DNA of 64,000 nucleotides from Hydrogenophaga sp. (GCF_018780385.1 NZ_JADMJO010000038.1:1-64000), one strand, 5' to 3'; numbered from the stretch's first letter, positions 9,289-18,873 are shown. Notes: generated by a model not told the origin, from the letters alone. Program-made: numbers and translations.

Positions 9289-9945
9289 TCAGAGGTTTGT
9301 GCGCTTGGCCCTGGCCCGGGCAAGCGCGGCCTCGATCACCGCGCGTTTCTTGTCCAGCAGGGCCTCATCGGTGATCCGTGAATGCGCGGCCAGGTCGCTC
9401 AGCTTTTCCTTCGCCTTGGCTTCGAGCCGATCCTCGTGCTCCAGCTTTTCGCGTGCCAGGCGGTCTTGCCTTGCCAGGTAGCGCGCCTGGCCTTGGCGCG
9501 CCTGCTCGGCCGTCCAGGCTTGCCAGCCGGTGCGCTCCCCGCTGACGATCTCCAGTGAAATGCAGTCCACGGGGCACACCGGCAAGCACAGCTCGCAACC
9601 GGTGCAGACGGGCTCGATCACGGTGTGCATGCGCTTGTTGCTGCCCACGATCGCGTCGGTCGGGCAGACCTTGATGCACAGCGTGCAGCCGATGCACCAG
9701 TCCTCGTCGATCACGGCAACCGTCACCGGACCTTCGATTCCGTTGTGGGGGTTCAGGGGCGTGGCTACCCGTCCTGTGATGGCAGCCAGGCGCTCGATGC
9801 CTTCGGCTCCGCCGGGTGGGCATTGGTTGATGTCGGCGTCGCCCTCGGCAATGGCCAGCGCGTAGCTCGCGCAGTCGGGATAGCCGCAGCGTGTGCACTG
9901 CGTTTGCGGCAAGGCGGCGTCAATGCGCCGTGCGAGGTCATTCAT
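9289..9945 (-). CDS. rsxB: Soluble RnfB/RsxB-type iron-sulfur electron transfer protein
   Basis: 218 residues. The N-terminal Fe-S domain CTRCGYPDC ... NQCPPGG is the RnfB 4Fe-4S module. Two ferredoxin clusters follow ([16 protein letters not shown] and [16 protein letters not shown]). The C-terminal third is a charged, coiled-coil-like extension ([18 protein letters not shown]). The usual N-terminal membrane anchor of RnfB is missing, which is common in stand-alone betaproteobacterial copies, and no other rnf genes are nearby. It converges with the chemoreceptor gene. Confidence 0.9.
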   Translation of the reverse strand: MNDLARRIDAALPQTQCTRCGYPDCASYALAIAEGDADINQCPPGGAEGIERLAAITGRVATPLNPHNGIEGPVTVAVIDEDWCIGCTLCIKVCPTDAIVGSNKRMHTVIEPVCTGCELCLPVCPVDCISLEIVSGERTGWQAWTAEQARQGQARYLARQDRLAREKLEHEDRLEAKAKEKLSDLAAHSRITDEALLDKKRAVIEAALARARAKRTNL

Positions 9946-10000
9946 ACGGCCAATATACCGGCGCCCTTGAAGGCCGCCGGGCTTCAGGATCGAACCCCGC

Positions 10001-11446
10001 TCAGGCCGTGGTGTTGCGCGCCTTGCGGGCGGCGGGCGCCTTGGCTGCGGGTTTGGTCACCAGCTTCGCTCTCTTCGCCGGGGCTTTGGCCGCAGCCTTG
10101 ACGGTCGGCTTGGTCGGTGCCTTGGTGGCGGCTTTTGCAGGCTTGGGCGCAGCAGTTTTGGCCGCTGGTGCAGCCACCACTGTGGGTTGGTGGACCTTGA
10201 GGAACGCCTTCACCACCGGATGCACGAAGTCGCGCCAACGGCGGCCGCTGAAGATGCCGTAGTGGCCCGCGCCCGCGGCTTCGTAGTGCATCTGGTGCGA
10301 CTTTGGAATGCCGGTGCACAGGTCGTGCGCGGCGGCAGTCTGCCCAGAGCCCGAGATGTCGTCCAGTTCACCTTCAATGGTGAGCAGTGCGGTGTGCTGG
10401 ATATCCTGCGGGCGCACACGCTCGAGTTCGCCTTGCGGGTTTTTCACGTCCCAGGTGCCGTTGACGAGTTTGAAGTCCTGGAACACCGTGTCGATGGTTT
10501 CGAGGTAGTAGTCGGCGTCCATGTCGAGCACGGCGTTGTACTCGTCGTAAAACTTGCGGTGGCTCTCCGCGCTCTCGTTGTCGCCCTTGATCAGATCCTT
10601 GAAGTAGTCGTAGTGGCTCGACGCATGACGGTCCGGGTTCATGGCCACGAAGCCGGTGTGTTGCAGGAAACCGGGGTACACCCGGCGGCCGGCGCCGGGG
10701 AAACTGTCGGGCACGCGGTAGATCACGTTGTTCTCGAACCACTCGTAACTGCGCTGGGTGGCCAGGTTGTTCACCGCCGTGGGCGATTTGCGGGCGTCGA
10801 TTGGCCCGCCCATCATCGTCATGGACAGCGGCGTGGTTTCCCCGCGGCTTGCCATCAGTGACACTGCGGCCAGAACCGGCACGGTGGGCTGGCACACGCT
10901 GATCACGTGGCAGTTGCCATAGCCTTTTTGCAGGTGGCGAATGAACTCCTGCACGTAGTTCACGTAGTCGTCGAGGTGGAACGCACCGTCGGACAGGGGC
11001 ACCAGCCGGGCGTTTTTCCAGTCGGTGATGTAGACCTTGTGGTCCTTGAGCATGGTGCGGACCGTGTCGCGCAGCAGTGTGGCGTAGTGGCCGGAGAGCG
11101 GGGCCACGATCAGCACCACGGGTTCGCCCTTGAGCTTGGCCAGCGTGCTGGTGTCGTCAGAGAAGCGTTTGAATCGGCGCAGTTCACAGAACGGCTTGTC
11201 GATTTCGATGCGCTCGTGGATCGCCACGTCCACGCCATCGACGTCCACCGTGTGGATGCCGAAGACCGGCTTCTCGTAGTCCTTGCCCAGACGGTGCATC
11301 AGGTCGTAGCCCGCAGAAATGCGCTGGGCGATGGGCAACTGGGCCAGGGGCAGGCTCGGGTTGGTGAAAAGCTTCGCGGCCACCTCGGCCAAGTCCGAAA
11401 ACGGCTCCATCATGGAGCGTTGTGTCTCGTAAATCTGGTAGAGCAT
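10001..11446 (-). CDS. phaZ: Intracellular polyhydroxyalkanoate depolymerase with basic Ala/Lys/Pro tail
   Basis: 481 residues. The first 410 match the PhaZ family of intracellular PHB depolymerases (start [16 protein letters not shown]; nucleophile region [16 protein letters not shown] with the Cys nucleophile typical of this class; late [13 protein letters not shown] with the catalytic His). It degrades stored PHB granules. The last 60 or so residues are an added low-complexity tail of repeated AAK, KAPA and KPAK units resembling histone H1-like or PhaF/PhaM granule-DNA adaptor tails. The gene is divergent from the downstream dioxygenase. Confidence 0.93.
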   Translation of the reverse strand: MLYQIYETQRSMMEPFSDLAEVAAKLFTNPSLPLAQLPIAQRISAGYDLMHRLGKDYEKPVFGIHTVDVDGVDVAIHERIEIDKPFCELRRFKRFSDDTSTLAKLKGEPVVLIVAPLSGHYATLLRDTVRTMLKDHKVYITDWKNARLVPLSDGAFHLDDYVNYVQEFIRHLQKGYGNCHVISVCQPTVPVLAAVSLMASRGETTPLSMTMMGGPIDARKSPTAVNNLATQRSYEWFENNVIYRVPDSFPGAGRRVYPGFLQHTGFVAMNPDRHASSHYDYFKDLIKGDNESAESHRKFYDEYNAVLDMDADYYLETIDTVFQDFKLVNGTWDVKNPQGELERVRPQDIQHTALLTIEGELDDISGSGQTAAAHDLCTGIPKSHQMHYEAAGAGHYGIFSGRRWRDFVHPVVKAFLKVHQPTVVAAPAAKTAAPKPAKAATKAPTKPTVKAAAKAPAKRAKLVTKPAAKAPAARKARNTTA

Positions 11447-11466
11447 GGTTGTCCGATTTCGTTATG

Positions 11467-11477
11467 TTGCAGTGCAA
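11467..11477. promoter_or_regulatory. TTGCA-n-TGCAA palindrome upstream of phaZ, candidate operator
   Basis: A perfect hyphenated palindrome TTGCAGTGCAA lies 20 bp upstream of the phaZ start codon, overlapping a possible minus-strand -10 (TATATT at about 11476-11481). TGC/GCA-rich palindromes are a feature of operators reported for the PHA regulator PhaR, so it may be a PhaR-type site. That link is inference only. Confidence 0.35.
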
Positions 11478-11606
11478 TATAGCAGCATGCGCCAAGGAGC
11501 GTTAGCGTGATAACACCTAATTTACAGGGCCATTTGTCACCTTCGTGGAAGAATCCGGATCACCGATTTCAGCCGCCTGCCAGACGGTAACCATCCGCCC
11601 CACCCC

Positions 11607-12467
11607 ATGTCCGAATCCACTGCACCAGAATCCGTCACAACCACCTGGAGTGATTTGCCCACCACTGCTCGTTTGCCCGTTCTGTTCGTGGGCCACGGCA
11701 GTCCGATGAATGCCATCGAGAACAACCGGTGGCGCCAGAGTTGGCAGGCGCTGGGTACAGAGCTGCTGGCGCGCGCGCAGCAGCCCCGTCTGATCCTGTG
11801 CATTTCGGCCCACTGGCTGACGGCCGGCTGGCAGCTCACCGCCATGGCGCAGCCGCGCACCATCCACGACTTCGGCGGCTTCCCTCAGGCGCTGTTCGAC
11901 CAACAATACCCTGCTCCGGGCTCGCCGCCAGCCGCCCGATTCATCAGCCGGTCCGTGCTGCAACCGGGCTCCAACCGGCCCCTGGAGCTGGATGGAGGCG
12001 ACTGGGGTCTGGACCACGGGGCTTGGTCCATTCTCAAGCCGATGTTCCCCGATGCCGCCATTCCGGTGATCCAGCTCAGCATGGACTACAGCCGGCCTGC
12101 CGCCGAGCATTTCGCCATCGGCCGCCAGCTGGCACAGCTGCGCGAGCGTGGTGTGTTGATCGTTGGCAGCGGGAACGCGGTTCACAACCTGCGCACCATG
12201 CGACGCGACGCTCCCGACAACCAGGCTTACGACTGGGCCATCGAATTCGATCGCGTCACCGCCGATCACATTGTTCAACGACGACTGCCGGCGCTCTGCG
12301 ATTTTCCACAGTTGGGTGCCGTGGCGCAGATGGCTCACCCCAGCTGGGAGCACTACCTGCCACTGCTGTACGCGGCGGGCGCGGTGCAGGAAGAAGATGA
12401 ACCTCGCTTCTTCAACGAGGGCTTTCAGGGCGCTTCGATCTCCATGCGATCGGTGATTTGGGAGTAA
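11607..12467 (+). CDS. LigB-type ring-opening dioxygenase (DODA/YgiD family)
   Basis: 286 residues. The N-terminal FVGHGSPMNAIENN carries the metal-binding His of class III extradiol dioxygenases in the YgiD/4,5-DOPA dioxygenase group. Other expected residues occur in CISAHWLT and GSGNAVHNLR, and near the C-terminus in HPSWEHYLPLLYAAGA. Such enzymes cleave catecholic rings using a single metal; the physiological substrate is unknown. Starts at ATG 11607; expressed away from phaZ and convergent with the aminotransferase. Confidence 0.88.
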   Translation: MSESTAPESVTTTWSDLPTTARLPVLFVGHGSPMNAIENNRWRQSWQALGTELLARAQQPRLILCISAHWLTAGWQLTAMAQPRTIHDFGGFPQALFDQQYPAPGSPPAARFISRSVLQPGSNRPLELDGGDWGLDHGAWSILKPMFPDAAIPVIQLSMDYSRPAAEHFAIGRQLAQLRERGVLIVGSGNAVHNLRTMRRDAPDNQAYDWAIEFDRVTADHIVQRRLPALCDFPQLGAVAQMAHPSWEHYLPLLYAAGAVQEEDEPRFFNEGFQGASISMRSVIWE

Positions 12468-12474
12468 CCCCCGC

Positions 12475-12518
12475 CGCGCTTCGCGCGACCCCCTGAAAGG
12501 GGGCAGTGCCTGTGGCAC
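12475..12518. terminator. Three consecutive hairpins between convergent genes (repeat-like bidirectional terminator)
   Basis: Three perfect stem-loops follow each other: CGCGC-TTC-GCGCG (12475-12487), CCCCC-TGAAA-GGGGG (12489-12503) and GTGCC-TGT-GGCAC (12506-12518). They lie between the stop codons of the dioxygenase and the aminotransferase. There is no U-tract, so this may be a dispersed intergenic repeat acting as a transcription block rather than a classical terminator. Confidence 0.6.
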
Positions 12519-12557
12519 GGCAAAGGCTGTTCCGCGGCGCCCTTGGTTGAGCGTGAC

Positions 12558-13754
12558 TCAGACCACCTTGGCAATCGACTGGCAGACGTAGTCGATGTTC
12601 TTGCTGTTGAGCGCGGCCACGCACATGCGTCCGGTGTCGGTTCCGTACACGCCGAATTCGGTGCGCAGGCGCACCATCTGGTCCTTGTTGAGGCCGGAGT
12701 AGCTGAACATGCCGATCTGGCTGGTGATGAAGCCCATGTCCTGTTTGACACCGGCGGCCTTGAGGCCATCGACCAGCTTTTGACGCATGGCCTTGATGCG
12801 CACACGCATCTCGCCGAGTTCTTTCTCCCAAAGGGTGCGCAGTTCAGGGTTGTTGAGCACGGCCGCCACCACCGCGCCGCCGTGGATGGGCGGGTTGGAA
12901 TAGTTGGTGCGGATGGCAATCTTGAGCTGCGACAGCACGCGCGAGGCCTCTTCCGCGCTCTCGCACAGCACCGACAAGGCACCCACGCGCTCGCCGTACA
13001 GGCTGAAGCTTTTGGAGAACGAGGTCGAGACAAAGAACACCAGACCCGCAGCCACGAACTTGGCGATGACCGCACCGTCGTCGGCGATGCCATGGCCAAA
13101 ACCTTGGTAGGCCATGTCCAGGAAAGGCGTGAGGTTGCGAGCCTTCACCGCTGCGATCACCTGGTCCCACTGTTGGGGAGTGATGTCGTAGCCGGTGGGG
13201 TTGTGACAGCAGGCGTGCAGCACAACGATGGTGCCGGGCGCTGCCGCATTCAGGCTGGCCAGCATGCCGTCAAAGTTGACGCCGCGTTTCTCGGCGTCGT
13301 AGTAAGCGTAGGTGCCCACCGTGAAACCGGCGTTGGTGAAGAGGGCGCGGTGGTTTTCCCAGCTCGGGTCGCTGATCAGCACCGTGGCATCGGGGTTCAG
13401 CCGTTTTAGGAAGTCGGCGCCAATTTTCAAGCCGCCCGTGCCGCCGATGGCCTGCACGGTCGCCACGCGGCCGGACTTCACCGGCTCCGATTCGACACCG
13501 AACACCAGTCCTTTGACGGCGGCGTCATAGGCAGCAATGCCGTCGATGGGGAGATAACCGCGCGCGGTGGGCTTGTCCATCATGGTCTTTTCAGCGCTTT
13601 GAACGCATTGCAGCAATGGAAGCTTGCCGTTGTCGTCAAAATACACGCCCACCCCCAGGTTCACCTTGTTGGGATTTGCGTCGGCGGCAAACTGTTCGTT
13701 CAGACCGAGAATCGGGTCGCGCGGCGCCATTTCGACGGCGGTGAAGAGGGACAT
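12558..13754 (-). CDS. tyrB: Aromatic/aspartate aminotransferase
   Basis: 398 residues, fold-type I PLP enzyme of the Ia subgroup (aspartate/aromatic type). The N-terminus MSLFTAVEMAPRDPILGLNEQF and VNLGVGVYFDDNGKLPLL are diagnostic. The PLP Lys lies in STSFSKSFSLYGERVG, and the substrate carboxylate Arg is expected near SYSGLNKDQMVRLR. Transaminates aromatic amino acids or aspartate with 2-oxoglutarate. Single-gene unit, upstream region shared with the divergent exopolysaccharide operon. TyrB versus AspC specificity is not decidable by eye. Confidence 0.93.
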   Translation of the reverse strand: MSLFTAVEMAPRDPILGLNEQFAADANPNKVNLGVGVYFDDNGKLPLLQCVQSAEKTMMDKPTARGYLPIDGIAAYDAAVKGLVFGVESEPVKSGRVATVQAIGGTGGLKIGADFLKRLNPDATVLISDPSWENHRALFTNAGFTVGTYAYYDAEKRGVNFDGMLASLNAAAPGTIVVLHACCHNPTGYDITPQQWDQVIAAVKARNLTPFLDMAYQGFGHGIADDGAVIAKFVAAGLVFFVSTSFSKSFSLYGERVGALSVLCESAEEASRVLSQLKIAIRTNYSNPPIHGGAVVAAVLNNPELRTLWEKELGEMRVRIKAMRQKLVDGLKAAGVKQDMGFITSQIGMFSYSGLNKDQMVRLRTEFGVYGTDTGRMCVAALNSKNIDYVCQSIAKVV

Positions 13755-14027
13755 GCTGAGTTTCCTGTGGGTTGATGACAGAGTCGCCGCTCATTTTAAA
13801 GCGCCCGCTAGGGTGTACCCGACCAAGGCGAAGACGTACTCTCTGGGCTCCGATCCATCTGTGCAACAGCGTACTGAAGCAAAACTAAATCGACGCCAGT
13901 GTGCAAGCGCCCCAGTTTTGGTACTTCGTCACACTTTGCGGATAGTCATCGGGCCGTGGTGTGCGGTATATTAAAAAAGACCGTTAACTTTTATTAACAT
14001 TTCCCCGTGATTTTGAGGACGTGGACC
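13755..14027. promoter_or_regulatory. Divergent promoter region between tyrB and the exopolysaccharide operon
   Basis: This 273-bp AT-richer gap separates divergent genes. It holds a hyphenated palindrome GTTAA-CTTTTA-TTAAC at 13983-13998, 30 bp before the export-lipoprotein ATG, next to a TATATT -10-like hexamer at about 13970-13975. I see no convincing -35 partner and no good sigma54 site. It presumably drives the 14028-24761 operon. Confidence 0.45.
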
Positions 14028-14663
14028 ATGCAAAAACATACTTCAGAACTCATGCGCACTTCCGCTCGCCGTATCGCGGTGCTGACTTTGGTGCTCGGCG
14101 CAACCGGTTGCGCCACCCAGAACGCCAATCCTCCCGCGCCGACCCTCGCCTCCAGCCCTGACTACAACTACATCGTCGGCCCGGGGGACAACCTCAATAT
14201 CAACGTCTGGCGCAATCCTGAGCTTTCCTCCAGCGTCCCCGTTCGCCCCGATGGCAAGGTTTCCACCCCACTGGTTGACGAGCTGGTTGCACAAGGCAAA
14301 ACGCCCACGCAGATTGCCCGCGATGTAGAGACAGCGTTGGCGAAGTTTGTTCGTGACCCTGTGGTTACCGTCATCGTTACCAACTTCGTTGGCCCCTACA
14401 GCGAACAGATTCGTGTGGTTGGCGAGGCAGCCAAGCCGCAATTCCTTCCGTACAAACAGAAGATGACCGTCATGGACGTGATGATCGCGGTGGGAGGCCT
14501 GACCGACTTTGCTGACGGCAACAAGGCCACCATCATCCGGGCCAGCGACAGCAACAAACGTTACAGCGTTCGCCTCAAAGATCTGGTCAAGCGTGGCGAC
14601 ATCTCTGCCAACGTTGAAATGCTTCCGGGTGACATCCTGATCATTCCTCAGGGCTGGTTCTGA
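14028..14663 (+). CDS. XrtA-associated polysaccharide export lipoprotein (Wza family)
   Basis: 211 residues from ATG 14028, preceded by GAGGAC. A signal peptide ends in the lipobox LGATGC, so the mature protein is anchored by a lipidated Cys. A Poly_export (PES) domain follows (DYNYIVGPGDNLNINVWRNP) and then a SLBB-like part (RVVGEAAKPQFLPYKQKMTVMD). It forms the outer-membrane export channel for exopolysaccharide. It is shorter than E. coli Wza, as usual in exosortase loci. First gene of a nine-gene operon; the upstream ATG at 14007 adds residues without a better ribosome site. Confidence 0.93.
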   Translation: MQKHTSELMRTSARRIAVLTLVLGATGCATQNANPPAPTLASSPDYNYIVGPGDNLNINVWRNPELSSSVPVRPDGKVSTPLVDELVAQGKTPTQIARDVETALAKFVRDPVVTVIVTNFVGPYSEQIRVVGEAAKPQFLPYKQKMTVMDVMIAVGGLTDFADGNKATIIRASDSNKRYSVRLKDLVKRGDISANVEMLPGDILIIPQGWF

Positions 14664-14744
14664 TTTCGGCTTTTGCCACAGCTTGAGTCTGCCGACTGAG
14701 GCGGATGGAACGTTCATTTTTCACTGTCATAGACAGTCGCTTGC

Positions 14745-16307
14745 ATGCAAGAACTCATTCAGCAGATTACAACCATCCTCAGAGGGATGTGGAAGTACCG
14801 GCGCCTGGGCGTCGCGTTCGCTTGGCTTGTGGCCGCCGGTGCTGCGACGACAGTGCTTCTTATGCCGGATCGATTCGAGGCTTCCGCCCGCGTTTACGTT
14901 GACACGCAATCGATACTGAGGCCTTTGATGTCCGGCTTGGCCGCTCAGCCCAACATTGAGCAACAGGTCAACATGCTCAGCCGTACGCTCATCAGCCGGC
15001 CCACTGTTGAAAAGCTGATCCGCATGGCCGATCTTGACCTCGGCGCCAAATCCAAAGTGGAGCAGGACAAGCTGATCACGCAAGTGACCAATTCGCTGTC
15101 CATCAGGTCGACGGGTCGCGACAACCTGTACACGCTGGCATACCAGGGGGAGAGCCCCGAGAAAGCCTTGCGGGTCGTCCAGTCCCTGATGACGGTGTTT
15201 GTGGAGTCGAGCCTGGGCAGCACCAAGTCCGACTCGGACTCGGCCCGACGCTTCATCGAGGAACAAATCAAGAACTACGAAGCTCGTTTGACCGAGGCTG
15301 AAACCCGGCTCAAGGAGTTCCGGCTGCGCAACCTCGATATCCAGTCTCAAGGCGGACTTGACACCGCAGGGCGCCTTGGCGAAGTGACCAACACGCTCAA
15401 CCAGGCCAAATTGGACCTGCGGGAGGCGGAAAGTGCACGCGATGTCGCGCGCCGGCAATTGGATGCTGCGAGAGCCGCTCAACGGGCTTCCCCTAAACAA
15501 GGTGGTTCATCTTTTGCCACACCCGAACTGGACGCCCGAATCGATCCGCTCAAGCGGAATCTGGATGGCCTTTTGCAGCGTTACACCGAGCAGCACCCTG
15601 ATGTGACCAATACCCGACGCCTGATCAAGGAGCTGGAAGAGCAGAAACGCAAGGAAGTGGAGGAGATGCAGAAGGCAGCCGCCGCCAATCCTGGCCAACC
15701 CGTGCTTGAGACCAATCCAGCGTTGTATGAACTGTCGCGCATCGCCTCGGCAGCCGAGGTCCAGGTGGGCTCTTTGCGCGCCCGGGTTGCAGAGTACGAG
15801 TCACGCGTCAGCCGTGCGCGCGAATCCATGAAAGTGGCGCCCCAGATTGAAGCCGAACAGGCGCAGCTCAACCGCGACTACGAGATCAACCGCAAGAACT
15901 ACGAAGACCTGGTGGCCCGTCGCGAGTCGATCACCATGGGTGGTGAACTCGAAAGCGCATCCAGCTTGGCAGACTTTCGCGTCATTGATCCACCTCGCGC
16001 CAATCCCAAAGCGGTTGCCCCCAACCGCGTGTTGCTGCTTTCTGCGGGCTTGTTGGCCGCATTGGCAGCAGGTCTGGGCGTAACCTTCCTGATGAGCCAG
16101 ATCAGACCTGTGTTCTTTGATGCGAACTCGTTGCGGGCCGCCACGGAACTGCCACTGCTCGGCGTGGTGACCTTGGTGAAGAACGATGTGGTGAAGCGGC
16201 GCGAGGCGCGCAGCTTGTTCCGTTTCCTTGCATCGGTGGGTGTCTTGGTCGTTGTTTTCCTGGTGGGAATGGGCTATCTGGCCTATCAGACAGGCTTTGG
16301 AAGGTAG
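14745..16307 (+). CDS. XrtA-associated polysaccharide chain-length determinant (Wzz/GNVR family)
   Basis: 520 residues. An N-terminal membrane segment after WKYRRLGVAFAWLVAAGAA, a periplasmic Wzz domain, a long coiled-coil (about 185-405) with a GNVR-type end (NYEDLVARRESITMGGELE), and two C-terminal membrane segments (about 425-448 and 485-510). It is the polysaccharide co-polymerase that sets chain length and works with the tyrosine kinase encoded next, 9 bp downstream. Matches the family specific for exosortase systems in length and arrangement. Confidence 0.93.
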   Translation: MQELIQQITTILRGMWKYRRLGVAFAWLVAAGAATTVLLMPDRFEASARVYVDTQSILRPLMSGLAAQPNIEQQVNMLSRTLISRPTVEKLIRMADLDLGAKSKVEQDKLITQVTNSLSIRSTGRDNLYTLAYQGESPEKALRVVQSLMTVFVESSLGSTKSDSDSARRFIEEQIKNYEARLTEAETRLKEFRLRNLDIQSQGGLDTAGRLGEVTNTLNQAKLDLREAESARDVARRQLDAARAAQRASPKQGGSSFATPELDARIDPLKRNLDGLLQRYTEQHPDVTNTRRLIKELEEQKRKEVEEMQKAAAANPGQPVLETNPALYELSRIASAAEVQVGSLRARVAEYESRVSRARESMKVAPQIEAEQAQLNRDYEINRKNYEDLVARRESITMGGELESASSLADFRVIDPPRANPKAVAPNRVLLLSAGLLAALAAGLGVTFLMSQIRPVFFDANSLRAATELPLLGVVTLVKNDVVKRREARSLFRFLASVGVLVVVFLVGMGYLAYQTGFGR

Positions 16308-16316
16308 TCACGAATC

Positions 16317-17279
16317 ATGTCCAGTTTGATTGAAAAAGCAGCGCAGCGATTGGAACAACTCCGTCAGGCAGGCGTCGAACTCCCCGCTCCGGAAGCTGTT
16401 GAAGTACCCACCCCTTCTGTGGCAACCGCAGCAACCAGGGCCGCGCAAACTGCCCCAGTGCAGCAGACGGTTGTCGAGCCTGAACGCACTTCCAGGGCCG
16501 TGCGCCTTGATGTCGAGAGCCTCGCGATCAATGGTTACGTGACGCCCAATGCGCCACGCGCAGCCATTGCCGACCAGTTCCGCGTTATCAAGAGGCCATT
16601 GCTGGCCAACGCCACCGGCAAAGGGGCGGCGCCCGTGGCTAACGGCAACCTGATCATGGTCACCAGCGCGATGCCGGGTGAAGGCAAGAGCTTCACCGCC
16701 GTGAATCTGGCGATGAGCATTGCCATGGAGTTGGACTACAGAGTCCTGTTGGTGGATGCCGACGTGTCGCGTCCATCTCTGCGCAAGACATTGAATCTGT
16801 CCGCCGGGCCTGGTTTGCTGGATCTGTTGATCGACAACAAGCTCAAGATGGCCGATGTGCTCTTGAGGACCAATGTGGACAAGCTCAGCTTGCTGCTGAG
16901 TGGAACGCCCCATCCCAGGGCAACTGAGCTGCTTGCCAGCGATGCGATGACTGCGCTGATTGAGGAGTTGGGCCAGCGATACCCTGATCGCATCATCATT
17001 TTTGACTCTCCCCCTCTGCTGCTCACGACGGAAGCGCGAGTCCTCGCTTCCCACATGGGGCAGATCCTGATGGTGGTTCATGCAGAAAAAACGCTTCGTT
17101 CCCAAGTGCTTCATGCCTTGACGACGATCGATGCGTGCCCGGTCAAGCTCCTGATGTTGAATCAGGCGCGAGGTGGCGATCAGGATGCGTACGGTTACGG
17201 TTATGGATATGGCTTTGGTTATGGTCAGTCGGCCAGCCAGGCCGCCGAATCCAATACGAGCGTGTCGGTTGCATCATGA
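16317..17279 (+). CDS. XrtA-associated tyrosine autokinase (BY-kinase)
   Basis: 320 residues, cytoplasmic. After a variable N-terminal 90 residues come Walker A SAMPGEGKSF, Walker A' LLVDADVSRP, and Walker B IIIFDSPPLL, the set of bacterial tyrosine kinases related to MinD. The C-terminus carries a tyrosine cluster, alternating Y and G (YGYGYGYGFGYG), the usual autophosphorylation tail. It would phosphorylate itself and control the chain-length protein encoded just upstream. Confidence 0.94.
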   Translation: MSSLIEKAAQRLEQLRQAGVELPAPEAVEVPTPSVATAATRAAQTAPVQQTVVEPERTSRAVRLDVESLAINGYVTPNAPRAAIADQFRVIKRPLLANATGKGAAPVANGNLIMVTSAMPGEGKSFTAVNLAMSIAMELDYRVLLVDADVSRPSLRKTLNLSAGPGLLDLLIDNKLKMADVLLRTNVDKLSLLLSGTPHPRATELLASDAMTALIEELGQRYPDRIIIFDSPPLLLTTEARVLASHMGQILMVVHAEKTLRSQVLHALTTIDACPVKLLMLNQARGGDQDAYGYGYGYGFGYGQSASQAAESNTSVSVAS

Positions 17280-17304
17280 ACATCAGTGGGTGGGGGGGAG
17301 TTTG

Positions 17305-18870
17305 ATGAGGAATACGCACCCGAGGACATCGCGCCCGCACCAGCGCACGGCGATCATGTTCGGTTGCGCGGCGCTGTTGAGTTTGCTCGTGGGTGAATCC
17401 TTGGCGCAAACGGCCGATCAACTCCGAGCGCCGGGCGCGCCAAAGGCAACAGTCTGGATAGAGCCCAGCGTGTCGGTCGGCGCAACGCTTTCTTCCAACG
17501 GCAATGCGTCCAGCAGCAATGCGCGCAGTGAGTTGATGTTCGACATCACGCCGGGCGTGCGTGCAATTCTCAACACGCCCCGAGTGAAGGGCTTTGTCGA
17601 CTATGCGCTCAGTGCCCAGTACCACGTGGACGGGAATTCGGGCAACCGCATCAGCAACAGGCTCAATGCAAATGGGACGCTTGAGGCCTGGGATCAACGT
17701 GCTTTTGTGGACCTGTCTGGAACGATTTCCGACCAGTCGATTTCGGCTTTTGGTCCGGAGTCGAACGCAAGACTCTCAGATTCCAACCGGTCCGAAACTT
17801 CCAGTTTTCGCATCTCACCCTTCATTCGCGGCAGTTTTGGCGGGTTGGCGGACTACCAAGTGCGCTACGCCCTGCAGACGCTCAACACGAATACTTCAAT
17901 CCGTTCCGACTCTACTTCCCAGGTGTTGTCGGCGCATTTGGGAAGTCGGCCCGTGGGTCAGCTGTTGGGCTGGTACTTTGACGCCTCTTCGCAGGAGACC
18001 GACTACACGGTTGGGCGCGACACGCGCTCCGATATCGCACGGGCCGGGGTGATCATTGCCGTGAATCCGCAGTTGAACGTGACGTTGAGCGCGGGTGTCG
18101 AAACCAACGACACCATCACCTTGCAGCGCGAGTCGTACAACATCACGGGCGTCGGCTTCGAATGGCGACCTTCCCTGCAAACGAGTGTGTCGGCGTCTGC
18201 GGAAGATCGCTACTTTGGAACCGGGTACAACGTAGCGCTGGAGCACCGCACCGGGCGAACCATCTGGCGCTACGTGGCCTCTCGATCCGCTTCCGACAGT
18301 CCGACGCAGACGGGTTCCGTCTCGCTGGGCTCTGTTTATGATCTGCTGGACGCGCTTCTGGATCCGGCTGTGACTGATCCCATCGTGCGTGATCGACTCA
18401 TCCGCGGGCAGCTGTTTGAGCTTGGGTTACCGGCGGATGCGGAAGTTTTCCAAGACTTCCTCAGTTCGTCCGCCACGTTGAACCAGATCCAGCGACTTTC
18501 GGTTGCCTTGAGTGGCATTCGAAGCGTTGTCACTTTCAACATCACCCGTGGTCGCACAAGCCGGCTGGACTCCCTCACCACGCTTGGGGATGACTTTGAT
18601 TCAAACAGCGAGATCGATCAGAAATCCTGGGGCGTGAACTACGCACATCGGCTCACTCCTCTGACTTCGTTCAACGCCGCCTATCTCGACCGAAAAAGCA
18701 CCGGCAGCTCAGGTGTCAACAGCAAGCGTCAGTCAATTTCGCTTGGACTCAGCACGCGTCTCGCGCGCCGCACCAACGGCAGTGTTCAACTGCAGTTTGG
18801 GCGATTCAACAACACCGCCGGCTCCTACAGCGACACCGCAATCTCCGGTCGTATCAACCACCGGTTCTGA
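17305..18870 (+). CDS. PEP-CTERM/XrtA-associated outer-membrane protein (TIGR03016-like)
   Basis: 521 residues from ATG 17305, which has GGGGGGAG just upstream; the frame is open back into the kinase gene but homology starts here. A signal peptide (AALLSLLVGESLAQ) is followed by a Ser/Thr/Asn-rich sequence of alternating amphipathic strands ending with Phe (SGRINHRF), typical of an outer-membrane beta barrel. Proteins of this kind occur at this same position in exosortase A operons and probably help export or anchor the polysaccharide. No enzymatic motif is seen. Confidence 0.88.
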   Translation: MRNTHPRTSRPHQRTAIMFGCAALLSLLVGESLAQTADQLRAPGAPKATVWIEPSVSVGATLSSNGNASSSNARSELMFDITPGVRAILNTPRVKGFVDYALSAQYHVDGNSGNRISNRLNANGTLEAWDQRAFVDLSGTISDQSISAFGPESNARLSDSNRSETSSFRISPFIRGSFGGLADYQVRYALQTLNTNTSIRSDSTSQVLSAHLGSRPVGQLLGWYFDASSQETDYTVGRDTRSDIARAGVIIAVNPQLNVTLSAGVETNDTITLQRESYNITGVGFEWRPSLQTSVSASAEDRYFGTGYNVALEHRTGRTIWRYVASRSASDSPTQTGSVSLGSVYDLLDALLDPAVTDPIVRDRLIRGQLFELGLPADAEVFQDFLSSSATLNQIQRLSVALSGIRSVVTFNITRGRTSRLDSLTTLGDDFDSNSEIDQKSWGVNYAHRLTPLTSFNAAYLDRKSTGSSGVNSKRQSISLGLSTRLARRTNGSVQLQFGRFNNTAGSYSDTAISGRINHRF

Positions 18871-18873
18871 CCC

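Noticed and set aside
13930-13970. Sigma54-like GG/GC pair upstream of the exopolysaccharide operon
   Set aside because: Only the dinucleotides match; the rest of the consensus does not.
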